A stretch of DNA of 45,445 nt from Candidatus Sumerlaeaceae bacterium (GCA_026418615.1 JAOAAY010000029.1:1-45445), one strand, 5' to 3'. Counted from the stretch's first letter, positions 1 to 8,051 are shown. The notes: generated by a model not told the origin, from the letters alone. Translations and numbers: made by a program.

Positions 1-80
1 AAGTCGCTGGGCGCAAACCTTCCCGCTTGCGCCGGTAGAGGGAGCGACTGGATGCGTCTCTGCCCGAAAGTATCTTTGAC

Positions 81-113
81 GAATTTCGGGGACGGTCGAA
101 TTTCGGGGACGGT
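81..113. repeat. Two copies of a GGGGACGG-type short repeat (left arm)
   Basis: Two tandem copies of GAATTTCGGGGACGGT lie at 81-96 and 98-113. They are near-perfect inverted counterparts of the copies at 439-554. Motifs of this kind commonly flank REP-associated tyrosine transposases (RAYT, IS200-like) in many bacteria. No transposase is recognisable here, so the pair may mark a decayed or non-autonomous unit. Confidence 0.75.
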
Positions 114-413
114 TGACCATATTTCCTACTATTGAAGTCGGTCTTTGGCAAAACCCTTAGGCCGTTTTCCGACGAATTTAGGTCTCAAATTCAGTCCCTT
201 TTGTCGTGATATCCCGCTTGATCTCCCAAGGGCTTCGATAAACCGCCCGGCAGCGCCCTGCCGGGTGATCCGCAAAACCCTCCGCCATTCCGTGCGCGTG
301 CGCGACGACATCCACACGGGTTCACGCGTGTCAAGGCGAAAACCTCTGGTCGGCTTGCCTGTTCCCCAGTCGCCTCATCAGGCTCTTAGCATCTGGCTCT
401 GGTCGCTCAGACC
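114..413. other. Gene-free stretch bracketed by inverted repeats
   Basis: About 300 bases lie between the left and right arms of the GGGGACGG-type repeat. The minus strand is open for about 62 codons (317 to 129, GTG start, basic product). I do not recognise that product. It is too short for a RAYT transposase and could be a degraded C-terminal remnant or chance. The plus-strand reading frame over this stretch runs into translated repeat copies and looks spurious. Confidence 0.5.
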
Positions 414-554
414 TCTTTCCCCCAAGAACAATTCATCAACCGTCCCCGAATTACCATCTTTCCCCCAAGAACAATTCATCAACCGTCCCCGAATTACCCC
501 CAATTCATCAACCGTCCCCGAATTACCGTCCCCGAATTACCCCGTCCCCGAATT
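414..554. repeat. Tandem and clustered ACCGTCCCCGAATT repeats (right arm)
   Basis: ACCGTCCCCGAATT occurs at 439-452, 482-495, 511-524 and 525-538, with a one-base variant at 541-554. The first two copies sit in a 43-bp direct tandem repeat (414-456 and 457-499, differing at the last base). Each unit starts TCTTTCCCCCAAG and also carries CAATTCATCA. A third copy keeps only CAATTCATCA plus the core. Orientation is opposite to the copies at 81-113. The decreasing unit length suggests repeated slippage or insertion of a mobile repeat just downstream of msrB. Confidence 0.85.
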
Positions 555-590
555 GCCTGAGTGAGCGACGAGCGTTGCCGACCCCCGATG

Positions 591-1175
591 CTACTCGGCC
601 TTGCGCAGTTTGAGTGCGGCAGAATTGATGCAGTAACGCAGACCTGTCGGTGCCGGGCCGTCGTCGAAGACATGGCCCAGATGGCCGCCGCAGCGGGCGC
701 ACAGGACCTCGGTGCGAATCATGCCATACGAGCGGTCAATCTCCGTCGTTACCGCCCCCGGGATGGCGGTGTGGTAACTGGGCCATCCGCAGCCGGAGTC
801 AAATTTCGTCGAGGAATCAAACAATTCTGCGCCGCATCCCGCGCACAGGTAACAGCCTTTATCTTTCGTGTTCCAGTATTGTCCGGTGAAAGCGCGCTCC
901 GTGCCTTTTTCGCGCAAGATGCGATATTGTTCCGGGGTCAGGATGGCACGCCATTCCTCGGGGGATTTTTCAATTTTCTGCGTCATCTTCTCAAGACTCC
1001 CGGCCTTCGTTGAAGTTGTTGATGCGGCGGAGGCCGTTGTTGCTGCTGTCTCAGCGTGCAGCCTGTCGCTCGCAGGCAAGACCCGGGTTGCGCCCAGCAG
1101 CAGAACAAACCACACGGCTTGAACGGCCATCAGCCGCGCAGCCGCGCCGGCGGTTATTGGCTCACGCTTGCCCAC
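591..1175 (-). CDS. msrB: Peptide-methionine (R)-S-oxide reductase MsrB, membrane-anchored or exported
   Basis: MsrB reduces the R-epimer of methionine sulfoxide in oxidised proteins. The 194-aa product has the full domain from about residue 68: zinc-binding pairs C111/C114 (CAGC) and C159/C162 ([10 protein letters not shown]), SGCGWPS around C129, and the catalytic cysteine C182 in [10 protein letters not shown]. Plain cytosolic MsrB is about 130-150 aa. Here about 65 extra N-terminal residues hold a hydrophobic segment (about 17-30) followed by an Ala/Thr/Ser-rich linker, so an envelope location is likely. The start is GTG at 1175, with AAAGG a few bases upstream. An internal ATG at codon 64 would give a cytosolic form. 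The next gene upstream is a small membrane protein on the same strand about 50 bp away. The GGGGACGG-type repeats begin just past its 3' end. Confidence 0.93.
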   Translation of the reverse strand: MGKREPITAGAAARLMAVQAVWFVLLLGATRVLPASDRLHAETAATTASAASTTSTKAGSLEKMTQKIEKSPEEWRAILTPEQYRILREKGTERAFTGQYWNTKDKGCYLCAGCGAELFDSSTKFDSGCGWPSYHTAIPGAVTTEIDRSYGMIRTEVLCARCGGHLGHVFDDGPAPTGLRYCINSAALKLRKAE

Positions 1176-1224
1176 GGCCTTTACTACACCGGCCGCCCGA
1201 AACTGTTGGTTTTCCGGGTCGGTT

Positions 1225-1434
1225 TCAGGGAGCCGGCACTTGATGGCGCTGGGACGGTGTCGTGGGGGTAGGCCCGGTGCGTCCCATGGCGGTCAGATTG
1301 GGGAGAATCTTAAAACCCCAGATCACCGCGGCGATGATCAGAATGTAACCTAATTTATTGCCTGCCTGGAAGGCGAGTCCCGCTCCGACAGCCACCAGGA
1401 TGACCATGGCGATCAACTGATAGAGAATTGGCAT
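1225..1434 (-). CDS. Small hydrophobic membrane protein, unknown function
   Basis: This 69-aa product begins [17 protein letters not shown]. It has a hydrophobic segment at about residues 3-22, then a GNKLGY turn and a second segment at about 29-45. A Pro/Thr-rich soluble tail follows. Two-helix topology is likely. The start is well supported: ATG at 1434 has GGAGG about ten bases upstream. I do not recognise the family. It lies between the sugar-binding lipoprotein gene (upstream) and msrB (downstream), all on the minus strand with short gaps, so co-transcription is possible. Its reading frame is intact and it has a real ribosome-binding site, which argues against a chance ORF. Confidence 0.7.
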   Translation of the reverse strand: MPILYQLIAMVILVAVGAGLAFQAGNKLGYILIIAAVIWGFKILPNLTAMGRTGPTPTTPSQRHQVPAP

Positions 1435-1507
1435 GTTTGCCGAACCTCCGTTTTTCAGCGTGATGGATGCTATACCAGTTGTGGCGGTCAGGTCAACCGG
1501 TGTGACA

Positions 1508-2833
1508 TTACTTTCGGGCTGCGGCCGCGGCGAGGCGTTCGTTGGCCTTTTTTTCGGCGGCAGCCAGTTCGGTTGCGGGATCCGCGCCGGTCGAAATGAC
1601 GCGGTCCACCATGTTGCTCAGGTCGGAGCGGATGCCCTCCCACGGGGCAATTTTGGGCTCCTGCTTGCCTAAGTCTTTGATCACGAGGGAACTGGCCAGC
1701 GCGTATTGCGGTTTCTGGGCCATGTACTCCTTCATCTTGGGATGCTCGAGCATGGAGTACCGGACGGGCATGTAGCCGGACCGTGTCGCCCATTCGACGC
1801 ACTGCTCGGTTTGCAGAAGGAACCGCAACAGTTTCCATGCCGCGGCGCGCTCGGCCTCGGGGCGGGTCTTGAAAATGCCGACATTGGTGCCCTGCATGAC
1901 ATAGCGGGGTTCCTTGGCCGGGTCGCCCGGCACCGGAGCAACATCCCAGCGGAACTGGTTGCCCACGGCTTTCTCCACAAAGGGGAAACTGGCGGTCGAG
2001 TAGATAAAGGAGGCGATCTGTCCATTGCCGAGCGGCGTGCTCATGTATTCCGTGGAAACATACATGAACTTTTCCGGATGCTGAAGGTCACGGATGAATG
2101 TCAGAGCGCGCAAGCCCTCCGGCGAATTGAAGGCCGCGCGGCCATCCGGGCCAATGAACTCGCCGCCAAGGGCATAGAACAGTGTGGTAAACGCTTCGCT
2201 GGCCGGCATGGTTCCGAGGCCGAAAACCGTGGTGCGTGTTCCCTCCCGGACCGTGGTTTTGCGCACCATGTCGCCAAATTCGTCGAGAGTGGCCGGTGCC
2301 GTCGTAAAACCTGCCTTGGCGAGCATGTCGGCGTTGTAATACAGGACATAAATACTTTTGTTGAAGGGCATCGTCACCCATTTGCCATCATACTCATTGG
2401 CATCGCGAAAAACCTTGATGATATCTTTCTGGTCTTGCGGCGGGAACGGGTCGGCGCTGCCAAAATAATTTTCGACAGGATCCATGTACCCCTTGGCGAC
2501 ATAGTCGGCTGTCCAGTTCTCGTAAACAGTGGCCAGGGCGGGGTTGTTGGGCGGTGTGGCTGCCAGTGCGCTGCTGAGTTTCTGCGACAATTGTTGCGGG
2601 TTGCCCTGGAAGACGGTGCGGACTTTGATCCCCGGGTTTTCCTTCTCAAAGGTGGCAATCATGTCCTTGAGCGCCCGCTCGTGATCGCGGGTGAAGTAAT
2701 GCCAGAACTCGATGGTCACGGCAGCGTCTGCCGAGGCTGGCGGGGTCGGGCCGGTGCCGCCGCACGAGGCGAGCACGCCCAGTGCAGCCGCAGCCAGACA
2801 GCCGGCGACAAGGCGGTACAGTCGGGTCCGCAT
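1508..2833 (-). CDS. ABC transporter extracellular (sugar-type) solute-binding lipoprotein
   Basis: A 441-aa family 1 solute-binding protein. The lipoprotein signal runs from residue 1 to 24, with lipobox LASC (C24). The mature part starts with the typical opening VTIEFWHYFTRDHERALKDM and continues with the bilobal fold expected for carbohydrate-type binding proteins (IKVRTVFQGNPQQL, VTMPFNKSIYVLYYN, PEAERAAAWKLLRFL). The ATG at 2833 was chosen because GGGAGGG lies 8-10 bases upstream and the lipobox then falls at the correct place; longer in-frame starts lack both. No permease or ATPase gene is nearby, so it must work with components encoded elsewhere. The ligand cannot be told from sequence. 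The threonine aldolase gene lies 73 bp upstream on the same strand. Confidence 0.88.
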   Translation of the reverse strand: MRTRLYRLVAGCLAAAALGVLASCGGTGPTPPASADAAVTIEFWHYFTRDHERALKDMIATFEKENPGIKVRTVFQGNPQQLSQKLSSALAATPPNNPALATVYENWTADYVAKGYMDPVENYFGSADPFPPQDQKDIIKVFRDANEYDGKWVTMPFNKSIYVLYYNADMLAKAGFTTAPATLDEFGDMVRKTTVREGTRTTVFGLGTMPASEAFTTLFYALGGEFIGPDGRAAFNSPEGLRALTFIRDLQHPEKFMYVSTEYMSTPLGNGQIASFIYSTASFPFVEKAVGNQFRWDVAPVPGDPAKEPRYVMQGTNVGIFKTRPEAERAAAWKLLRFLLQTEQCVEWATRSGYMPVRYSMLEHPKMKEYMAQKPQYALASSLVIKDLGKQEPKIAPWEGIRSDLSNMVDRVISTGADPATELAAAEKKANERLAAAAARK

Positions 2834-2906
2834 TCGGATGTCCCTCCCTTGCAACGATTGACTGAAGCCGGCGTCAGCAGGCACGACGGCGTGCTGCGAA
2901 GTAAAG

Positions 2907-3959
2907 TCAGAACGGGGGCATTGTGGCGGATTCCTCGACCATGATCCGCGCGGCCACACGAATATCGTCGTGCGAAACATCGAGATGCGTCACGGCGCGG
3001 AACCGGCCTGAGCCCGTGTGATTGACCAGCACGCCGCGCGCCCGCCAACGGGCCGAAAGCGCCTCGGCCTCGGCGTGGGTGGCGCCGCGAAGACGGAAGT
3101 ACACCATATTTGTGGGTGGCGTGAGGGTCTCGACCTCGAGCCCGGGTGCCGCGGCAAGCAGCGAAGCCAGCAGGCGAGCATGGGCGTGATCCTCCGCGAG
3201 GCGTTCGATGTGGTGGTCGAGCGCGTATTCCGCTGCCGCGGCGAGGATGCCGGCCTGACGCATGGCGCCGCCCAGCATTTTTCGGACTCTGCGGGCGCGC
3301 GCGATGAAATCCCTCGAGCCGGCTAAAATCGAGCCGACGGGGGCGCCCAGCCCCTTGCTGAAGCAAACGCTCACGCTGTCGGCATGCGAGGCCCACTCGC
3401 GCAGCGCGATGCCCGTGGCCACCACCGCATTAAACAGTCGGGCGCCGTCCATATGGATCGCGAGCCCGCGCTCGCGGGCTATGCGCGACACGGCGGCCAC
3501 TTGCTCGATGGGCCAGATAGTGCCGCCGCCGCGGTTATGGGTGTTTTCGATGACCACCAACCGGCTGCGCGGGCTATGAATGTTGTCCGGGCGCACGGCC
3601 GCCGCAACGGCTTCCGGGCCGAAAACACCGCGGTCGCCATCAAGACCCCGAATCGCCACGCCTGAAATGGCCGCTGGAGCGGCCGTTTCGTAGTGAACCA
3701 TGTGGCTGTTGGCGTCGCACAAAATCTCGTCGCCGGGGGAGGTATGGCATTTGATGGCAATCTGGTTGCCTTGAGATCCGCTGGAGACAAACAAAGCGGC
3801 CTCTTTGCCTGCCAAGGCTGCAAACCGCTCTTCGAGGCGGTTGACGGTCGGGTCCTCGCCGAAAATGTCGTCGCCGACCTCCGCTGCCGCGATTGCGGCT
3901 CGCATAGCGGGGGTCGGACGGGTCACCGTGTCACTGCGCAGGTCAATGATGTGGGTCAT
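2907..3959 (-). CDS. ltaE: Low-specificity L-threonine aldolase
   Basis: A PLP enzyme of fold type I that cleaves L-threonine or L-allo-threonine to glycine and acetaldehyde. The 350-aa product has the family N-terminus [16 protein letters not shown], the substrate/cofactor His in ANSHMVHYE (H86), the [11 protein letters not shown] segment (D171) and the PLP lysine K202 in [14 protein letters not shown]. Length is normal. Two starts are possible: ATG at 3959, which places the family motif at residue 4, and an upstream TTG at 3995. Neither has a strong Shine-Dalgarno sequence, and I chose the ATG because of the family N-terminus. The gene probably shares a transcript with the downstream sugar-binding lipoprotein, but no functional link is evident. 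Confidence 0.92.
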   Translation of the reverse strand: MTHIIDLRSDTVTRPTPAMRAAIAAAEVGDDIFGEDPTVNRLEERFAALAGKEAALFVSSGSQGNQIAIKCHTSPGDEILCDANSHMVHYETAAPAAISGVAIRGLDGDRGVFGPEAVAAAVRPDNIHSPRSRLVVIENTHNRGGGTIWPIEQVAAVSRIARERGLAIHMDGARLFNAVVATGIALREWASHADSVSVCFSKGLGAPVGSILAGSRDFIARARRVRKMLGGAMRQAGILAAAAEYALDHHIERLAEDHAHARLLASLLAAAPGLEVETLTPPTNMVYFRLRGATHAEAEALSARWRARGVLVNHTGSGRFRAVTHLDVSHDDIRVAARIMVEESATMPPF

Positions 3960-4057
3960 GAGGGTACAGGTGATACTCTCGGGGGAATTCGTCAACCGCG
4001 CGCATGGAGTGCTCTACTTTTAGGCGCGGTGTACGGAAACGGGTCATGTGGCGATCG

Positions 4058-4096
4058 AAAAAACCGCCCGGACCCCGAGGTGCGGGATCCGGGCGG
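4058..4096 (-). terminator. Intrinsic terminator after the sigma factor gene
   Basis: On the minus strand a GC-rich hairpin (arms 4064-4072 and 4088-4096, nine pairs, extended by three more after one mismatch) is followed by a run of six T (the A-run at 4058-4063 on the plus strand). It lies about 30 bp past the sigma factor stop codon and ends that transcript before the aldolase gene. Confidence 0.82.
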
Positions 4097-4124
4097 CCGG
4101 ACTCGTTGCGGTGTTCAGTCGCGG

Positions 4125-4793
4125 TTAATCAAAGTACTCCTTCATGAGTTCCCGCAACTCCTGCCGAGCGTTGAACAGGCGGCTCATCACAGTTCCGATG
4201 GGAATATTCAGGGTTTCAGCGATTTCCTTGTACGACAGGTTGTGAAAGTGTTTCATGATGATGATCTCACGGAAATCGGGCTTCAGCCGGTCAATGGCCC
4301 GCCACAAGTGGTGGCGGGTCTCGGAATCCGCGTAAACATCGCGCGGACCGGGGCGATCATCCTCAAACTGCGCGAAGGTTTCCTCCTCGAGTTCCTCGAG
4401 CGAGTCGTTGCGCACGCGCTGGTTTTTCTTGATGTAGTTCAGACAGTGGTTTTTAATGATTTTGTAGAACCACGGGAAGAAAGGCGAGTTCAGGTCGAAG
4501 GTCTTGATCGCCTTGAACGCCTTGACAAACGCATCTTGACTGAGGTCGAGCGCATCCTCGTGGTTGCCGACAAACCCGAGCGCCACATAGTAAGCCTTTT
4601 GTTTGTAGGCGTTGACGAGGTCCTCGAAGGCAGCAGCATCACCCATTTGGACGCTGCGGATGATGGTCTTTTCCTCTTCGGGCGACAGGAAACGCTGCGC
4701 GCCATCCACCACCGTCAAGCGGTCGGGTGACACCTCTTCATCAAACTTATCGTCTTTTTCGTCTATCACGGATGTCACTTTATTCTTTGCCAT
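4125..4793 (-). CDS. ECF-type RNA polymerase sigma factor (sigma-70 family)
   Basis: A 222-aa sigma factor with region 2 at about residues 45-120 (AFEDLVNAYKQKAYYVA, DALDLSQDAFVKAFKA, PWFYKIIKNHCLNYIKK) and region 4 helix-turn-helix at about 165-215 (LKPDFREIIIMKHFHNLSY, IAETLNIPIGTVMSRLFNAR). It lacks regions 1.1 and 3, as in group 4 sigma factors. The charged N-terminal 40 residues are an extra extension. The ATG at 4793 is preferred because GAGG lies nine bases upstream; a GTG at 4814 is the alternative. No anti-sigma gene is adjacent, so control must be remote or unusual. It has its own terminator. The acidic linker EELEEETFAQFEDD between regions 2 and 4 is noticeable. Confidence 0.9.
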   Translation of the reverse strand: MAKNKVTSVIDEKDDKFDEEVSPDRLTVVDGAQRFLSPEEEKTIIRSVQMGDAAAFEDLVNAYKQKAYYVALGFVGNHEDALDLSQDAFVKAFKAIKTFDLNSPFFPWFYKIIKNHCLNYIKKNQRVRNDSLEELEEETFAQFEDDRPGPRDVYADSETRHHLWRAIDRLKPDFREIIIMKHFHNLSYKEIAETLNIPIGTVMSRLFNARQELRELMKEYFD

Positions 4794-5093
4794 GAGTCGG
4801 AACCTCGCTGGCACCCGTTCGCGTCACTACGAGGATCGAAAGATCCGCCGCAAGCGAAAAGTGCCCTTTTTGCACTGCAGGTGAAGCATAAACCGTACCC
4901 GTTTTTTGTATCGCGCCCTCCAGCCTGACACGGGTTCGACAAAGGCTTTCGGGTGCGGGTTCCCGGCTTGAGCCGGAGAACTGCCGCGTTTTGCACAACT
5001 ATTCAGACAACGTGGCAAAAATATTGTTCCATGCGAACCTGCGAAAAACGGACTGTTGTTGCCAGTCGCGATTTCGCGGCCGCTCAGCAGTGA
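4794..5093. other. Intergenic region upstream of the sigma factor gene
   Basis: Three hundred bases without a supportable gene. It should hold the sigma factor promoter, but I see no clear -35/-10 pair. A five-pair AGTGC/GCACT hairpin lies around 4863-4880. The only ACGT tetramer in the whole window is here, at 5010-5013. Confidence 0.5.
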
Positions 5094-5540
5094 TTATTGG
5101 TGCTCGCCATACCTCGCATCACGGGTCCAGTCGTCGTAGGTGTCCCAGTAATGGCCGCTGCGGCTCGCATACCCGTAATCTCGGAAGTAGTACACAGGCG
5201 CGGCCTTGTAGTTGGGCCACAGCCGTGGCAAGTAGTGCGGATAATAAGTAGGGTTGTTGCCCTCGTACAGTTTTTCGGATGGATAATAATAGGTCGGGCC
5301 ATAGAACTCGTTGAGGTTGAACCCCCAGCCGATGCGGCGCCTGGGGACGGACATGGGCCAGTCGCGGCAGATGCCCGGCTGCGGGCGTTCGAGTTTCGGG
5401 GATGGCGCCTCGGTCCGCGGCTGCGGCTGCGGCTGACGAGGTAGTGGCCTGGGGGGCGGGGCCGGCAGTTCGCCGCCAGCGGTGGCTGCCGACGCGACAG
5501 CCAGTACGGCACAAGCCAACAAGACGACCACTTTGCTCAT
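5094..5540 (-). CDS. Exported proline-rich, aromatic-rich protein, unknown function
   Basis: A 148-aa product with a clear Sec signal peptide (MSKVVVLLACAVLAVASAA; likely cleavage after A21). The mature protein opens GGELPAPPPRPLPRQ, a proline/arginine-rich spacer of about 30 residues. Its C-terminal half is dense in Tyr and Trp (YGPTYYYP, YYPHYLPRLWPNYK, YYFRDYGYASR). The ATG at 5540 is supported by AAGGAAA just upstream. I do not recognise the family. The opening resembles that of the exported protein at 21249, which also starts its mature part with G-A-E-L-P-A and a proline run, and both contain GFNL. The spacer could cross the periplasm or cell wall, but that is inference. It is divergent from the gene at 5773. 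Confidence 0.72.
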   Translation of the reverse strand: MSKVVVLLACAVLAVASAATAGGELPAPPPRPLPRQPQPQPRTEAPSPKLERPQPGICRDWPMSVPRRRIGWGFNLNEFYGPTYYYPSEKLYEGNNPTYYPHYLPRLWPNYKAAPVYYFRDYGYASRSGHYWDTYDDWTRDARYGEHQ

Positions 5541-5772
5541 TGCGTTTCCTTTTTCCCGGTTTTGATTGGATGCGCGCGACAAGACCGGACAAAGTCAGAC
5601 AGCGTTGTTCCAACAAGATCTTTACAGTCCGGTGGAGCGAATGTGGTCAAAGGCGTGATGGTGGCGCAAGAGCAAAATGGCATGCGGCTGGCATTGCTGA
5701 GCCGTTGCGTGGGGCTGGCAATGGCCTTGACTCGACTCCCGAATTTGAAGCAGGTGCAGGCAGGTTAGGAAA

Positions 5773-6450
5773 ATGACGAGATTGAACCATCGGTTGTCGG
5801 CCTTGGGCGGATGGTCCCGTGGGATCGTGCGGCCCTTTGCGGTTGCGGGCCTCGTGCTGCTAGCGGGCTGGGGTGCCATCGCGGCTGAGTCGGGAGAAAA
5901 GACCTGGCGTTACCAGCCCAATCAGGTTGCGCGCTCCGTGCCGCCTTACGACTATGCTCCTGACGGGCGCACGGTCATGGTCAAGCGCTACGCGTTTTTC
6001 CCGGCCCAAGACCTGTGCCAGTTTCGCAAGTACCGTTTCTTCGAAAACAAACAAGGTGTCGAGCATATCGAGCGCGGTTCGAAGTTGAAGCGCGAACCCG
6101 ATGAAATCCTTTCCGAGCAACAACGCGAGATTCTGCGCGAGTGGGGCCAACCGGATTACTTGAGGGGGCCTTACAAGAGCACGCGCGGCGACAGCGTAAT
6201 CGAGTGGGCGTATCTTCCGTTGAATCGTCTGTTTCAGTTCGTTGACCGCAAAATGGTCTATGAGGGCCCGCTTACCGATCAGGAGCGGATCGCCATCGTG
6301 CACGGCGCCCCGCGCGAGGTATTCACCTCCGAGATCACCCCGGGCGTGCGGCGGGAGACCTGGTTGTATTATCCGTATTTTCTGACCAACCGGCAGAAAA
6401 TCTTTTCGTTCGCCAATGGGAAATTAGTCTTCAGCCAGGAGAATCCATGA
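5773..6450 (+). CDS. Exported protein with two BamE/SmpA-like repeats
   Basis: A 225-aa product. Residues about 18-40 form a signal peptide or anchor (VAGLVLLAGWGAIAA). The C-terminal half shows an internal duplication: REWGQPDYLRGP...VIEWAYLPLNRLFQFVDRKM is followed by IVHGAPREVF...ETWLYYPYFLTNRQKIF...NGKLVF. The pattern is a short helix, G-x-P, then strands carrying W-x-Y, F-x-F and a G/K-V turn. It resembles the SmpA/OmlA (BamE) fold, though I assign it only by pattern. The ATG at 5773 follows TTAGGA. The stop overlaps the start of the downstream TPR gene by four bases (ATGA), so the two are translationally coupled and probably work together in the envelope. Confidence 0.8.
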   Translation: MTRLNHRLSALGGWSRGIVRPFAVAGLVLLAGWGAIAAESGEKTWRYQPNQVARSVPPYDYAPDGRTVMVKRYAFFPAQDLCQFRKYRFFENKQGVEHIERGSKLKREPDEILSEQQREILREWGQPDYLRGPYKSTRGDSVIEWAYLPLNRLFQFVDRKMVYEGPLTDQERIAIVHGAPREVFTSEITPGVRRETWLYYPYFLTNRQKIFSFANGKLVFSQENP

Positions 6451-7958
6451 GGGTCAGGCTGCTCTATTTTTGTTTTACTGCTGTGCTCGTTTTGGGCATT
6501 GCTCCGGCTCCAGTGTCGGGCCGTTCGCCGCGCCCGAACCCGGAGCGCAGCGAGGCGATTGAGTTGCTGGCCCGCGGGGCCCAGATGGAGGATGCAGGGA
6601 ACCTCGAAGAGGCGATGGCGGCGTATTCGCGTTCCGCCCAGTTGGCACCCAGTCCTGCGGCGTTCTACCGCCTGGGTGCTGCTTGCGAGCGCGCGGGACG
6701 CAAGCAGGATGCGCGGGGCTACTACGCCAAGGCGCTCGAGTTGAACCCGGAATATGAGCAGGCGCGTTTGGCCCTCGCTCAATTAGGCGGCGGCGGGTCG
6801 CGTGCTTCCGCCGGCGGGGGCGCCGTGAATGTGGACCGTCTTCAGCAGGAGAACGAGACGCTGCGATCCCTGCGCACGCCTGCAAGTCTGTTGACGGCCG
6901 ATTCGTCCGAGGTGAAGCGCGAGCGGAGTTATTCGGCGCTTCTCAAGCGTCGCACTCCCGCAGCCCCCCAGAACGCGGAGGCTGGCCGCCCGCCACGGGT
7001 TCCTGCCTCGCGCACCGCAGCATTGCCAGGTGAAGCGGTCCGCAATGCAGCGATTCCTCCACAGCAGACGATAGTGGAAAACGATTCGACACCAGTGATT
7101 GTCGAAAACGGGCCGGTTGCTGCGTCAGCGTCCCGCGGAGTGACGCTCAAAGCACCCCGTTCGGCTGCGTCTGGTTCTCAAGAGCCGGCGGGGGGCGAGG
7201 TTCCCCGGATGGCCTCGGAGGCGGGCGGTTATACACCGTCTGGCGTGACTCCGGCGGCCCGCGGCGGGGCAGGGCAGGGCGCTGCGGGGGGCATGCCCAG
7301 CGCGGAGGCCATCAATGCCGCGGCGTTCAGTGCCGAGGCTCGTGCCGAACCGGGCTCAATCGTCTATGGCAACCATTCGAAGGTGGCGCTGGGAACCTTT
7401 GCTTTCCACCGCGACCGGGGCGACTCCTACCGGAGCGCCAACCGCTGGGCGGAAGCGGCCACCGAGTACGAGACGGCGCTGCGCCTCGAGCCGGGTGATC
7501 TGGACACGCGCACGCTCTATGCCGAGGCTCTGGCGCGGGCTGGGCGGACGGCGGAGGGCGAGGCCCAATTCGACAAGGCCGCGGAGATTGCGCCGGGCGA
7601 CTCGCGCGTGCCGTACCGGCGGGCCAATATGCTGCGCGAGACGGGCCGAGTGGATCAGGCCGTGGGCGCTTACCTCGAGGCGATCGAACTCGACCCAAAC
7701 AATAAGTTTGCTCACAACAACCTTGGCGTGGTTTACATGCAAAAGGGTCAGTACACGAAGGCGGCGCAGCATTTCGAGCGCGTGCTGGAGATTGATCCGT
7801 CTTACGACAAGGCGATGCTGAACCTCGGCATTATTTACGATGATCATCTCGGCGACAAAGCGAAAGCGCTGAAATACTACGACCAGTATTTGGCCGCAAA
7901 AGGCGAGCGCAGTGCCGAGGTGCGCCGTTGGGCGGACGCCATCCGGGGAGTCCGCTGA
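6447..7958 (+). CDS. Exported TPR protein with low-complexity linker
   Basis: A 503-aa product with an N-terminal signal-like segment (LLYFCFTAVLVLGIAPAPVSG). Two tetratricopeptide repeats follow at about residues 34-110 (ALELNPEYEQARLALAQLG). A long Ala/Gly/Pro/Ser-rich linker spans about 115-305, and at least four TPRs lie at about 315-500 (AIELDPNNKFAHNNLGVVYM, VLEIDPSYDKAMLNLGIIYD). TPRs bind other proteins; no enzymatic domain is visible. It overlaps the BamE-like gene by four bases and precedes the LptF/G gene by 93 bp. An envelope assembly or scaffold role is reasonable inference from its signal, partner and neighbours, but the binding partner is unknown. Confidence 0.85.
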   Translation: MRVRLLYFCFTAVLVLGIAPAPVSGRSPRPNPERSEAIELLARGAQMEDAGNLEEAMAAYSRSAQLAPSPAAFYRLGAACERAGRKQDARGYYAKALELNPEYEQARLALAQLGGGGSRASAGGGAVNVDRLQQENETLRSLRTPASLLTADSSEVKRERSYSALLKRRTPAAPQNAEAGRPPRVPASRTAALPGEAVRNAAIPPQQTIVENDSTPVIVENGPVAASASRGVTLKAPRSAASGSQEPAGGEVPRMASEAGGYTPSGVTPAARGGAGQGAAGGMPSAEAINAAAFSAEARAEPGSIVYGNHSKVALGTFAFHRDRGDSYRSANRWAEAATEYETALRLEPGDLDTRTLYAEALARAGRTAEGEAQFDKAAEIAPGDSRVPYRRANMLRETGRVDQAVGAYLEAIELDPNNKFAHNNLGVVYMQKGQYTKAAQHFERVLEIDPSYDKAMLNLGIIYDDHLGDKAKALKYYDQYLAAKGERSAEVRRWADAIRGVR

Positions 7959-8037
7959 GACTTTGCCTCTCTGTCAGGGTCCAAAGATGGGCTCCCGGCC
8001 TGTGGTCGCGGGGTGGCTGAGCGTGAGCGCAGGGGCC

Positions 8038-8042
8038 GGAGG
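8038..8042 (+). promoter_or_regulatory. Ribosome-binding site that sets the LptF/G start
   Basis: GGAGG lies nine bases before GTG at 8052. An upstream in-frame GTG (8013) would add 13 arginine-rich residues and has no such site, so 8052 is preferred. The product then starts (M)SILQRYVLREL, as family members do. Confidence 0.7.
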
Positions 8043-8051
8043 CGGACCGTT

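Noticed and set aside
145-564. Plus-strand 139-codon frame over the repeat region
   Set aside because: Its C-terminal third is a translation of the ACCGTCCCCGAATT repeats, it has no ribosome-binding site, and no family pattern is visible.
1706-2944. 412-codon plus-strand frame opposite the sugar-binding protein gene
   Set aside because: It is antisense to a clear lipoprotein gene with normal signal and strong ribosome-binding site; long antisense frames are expected in high-G+C DNA.
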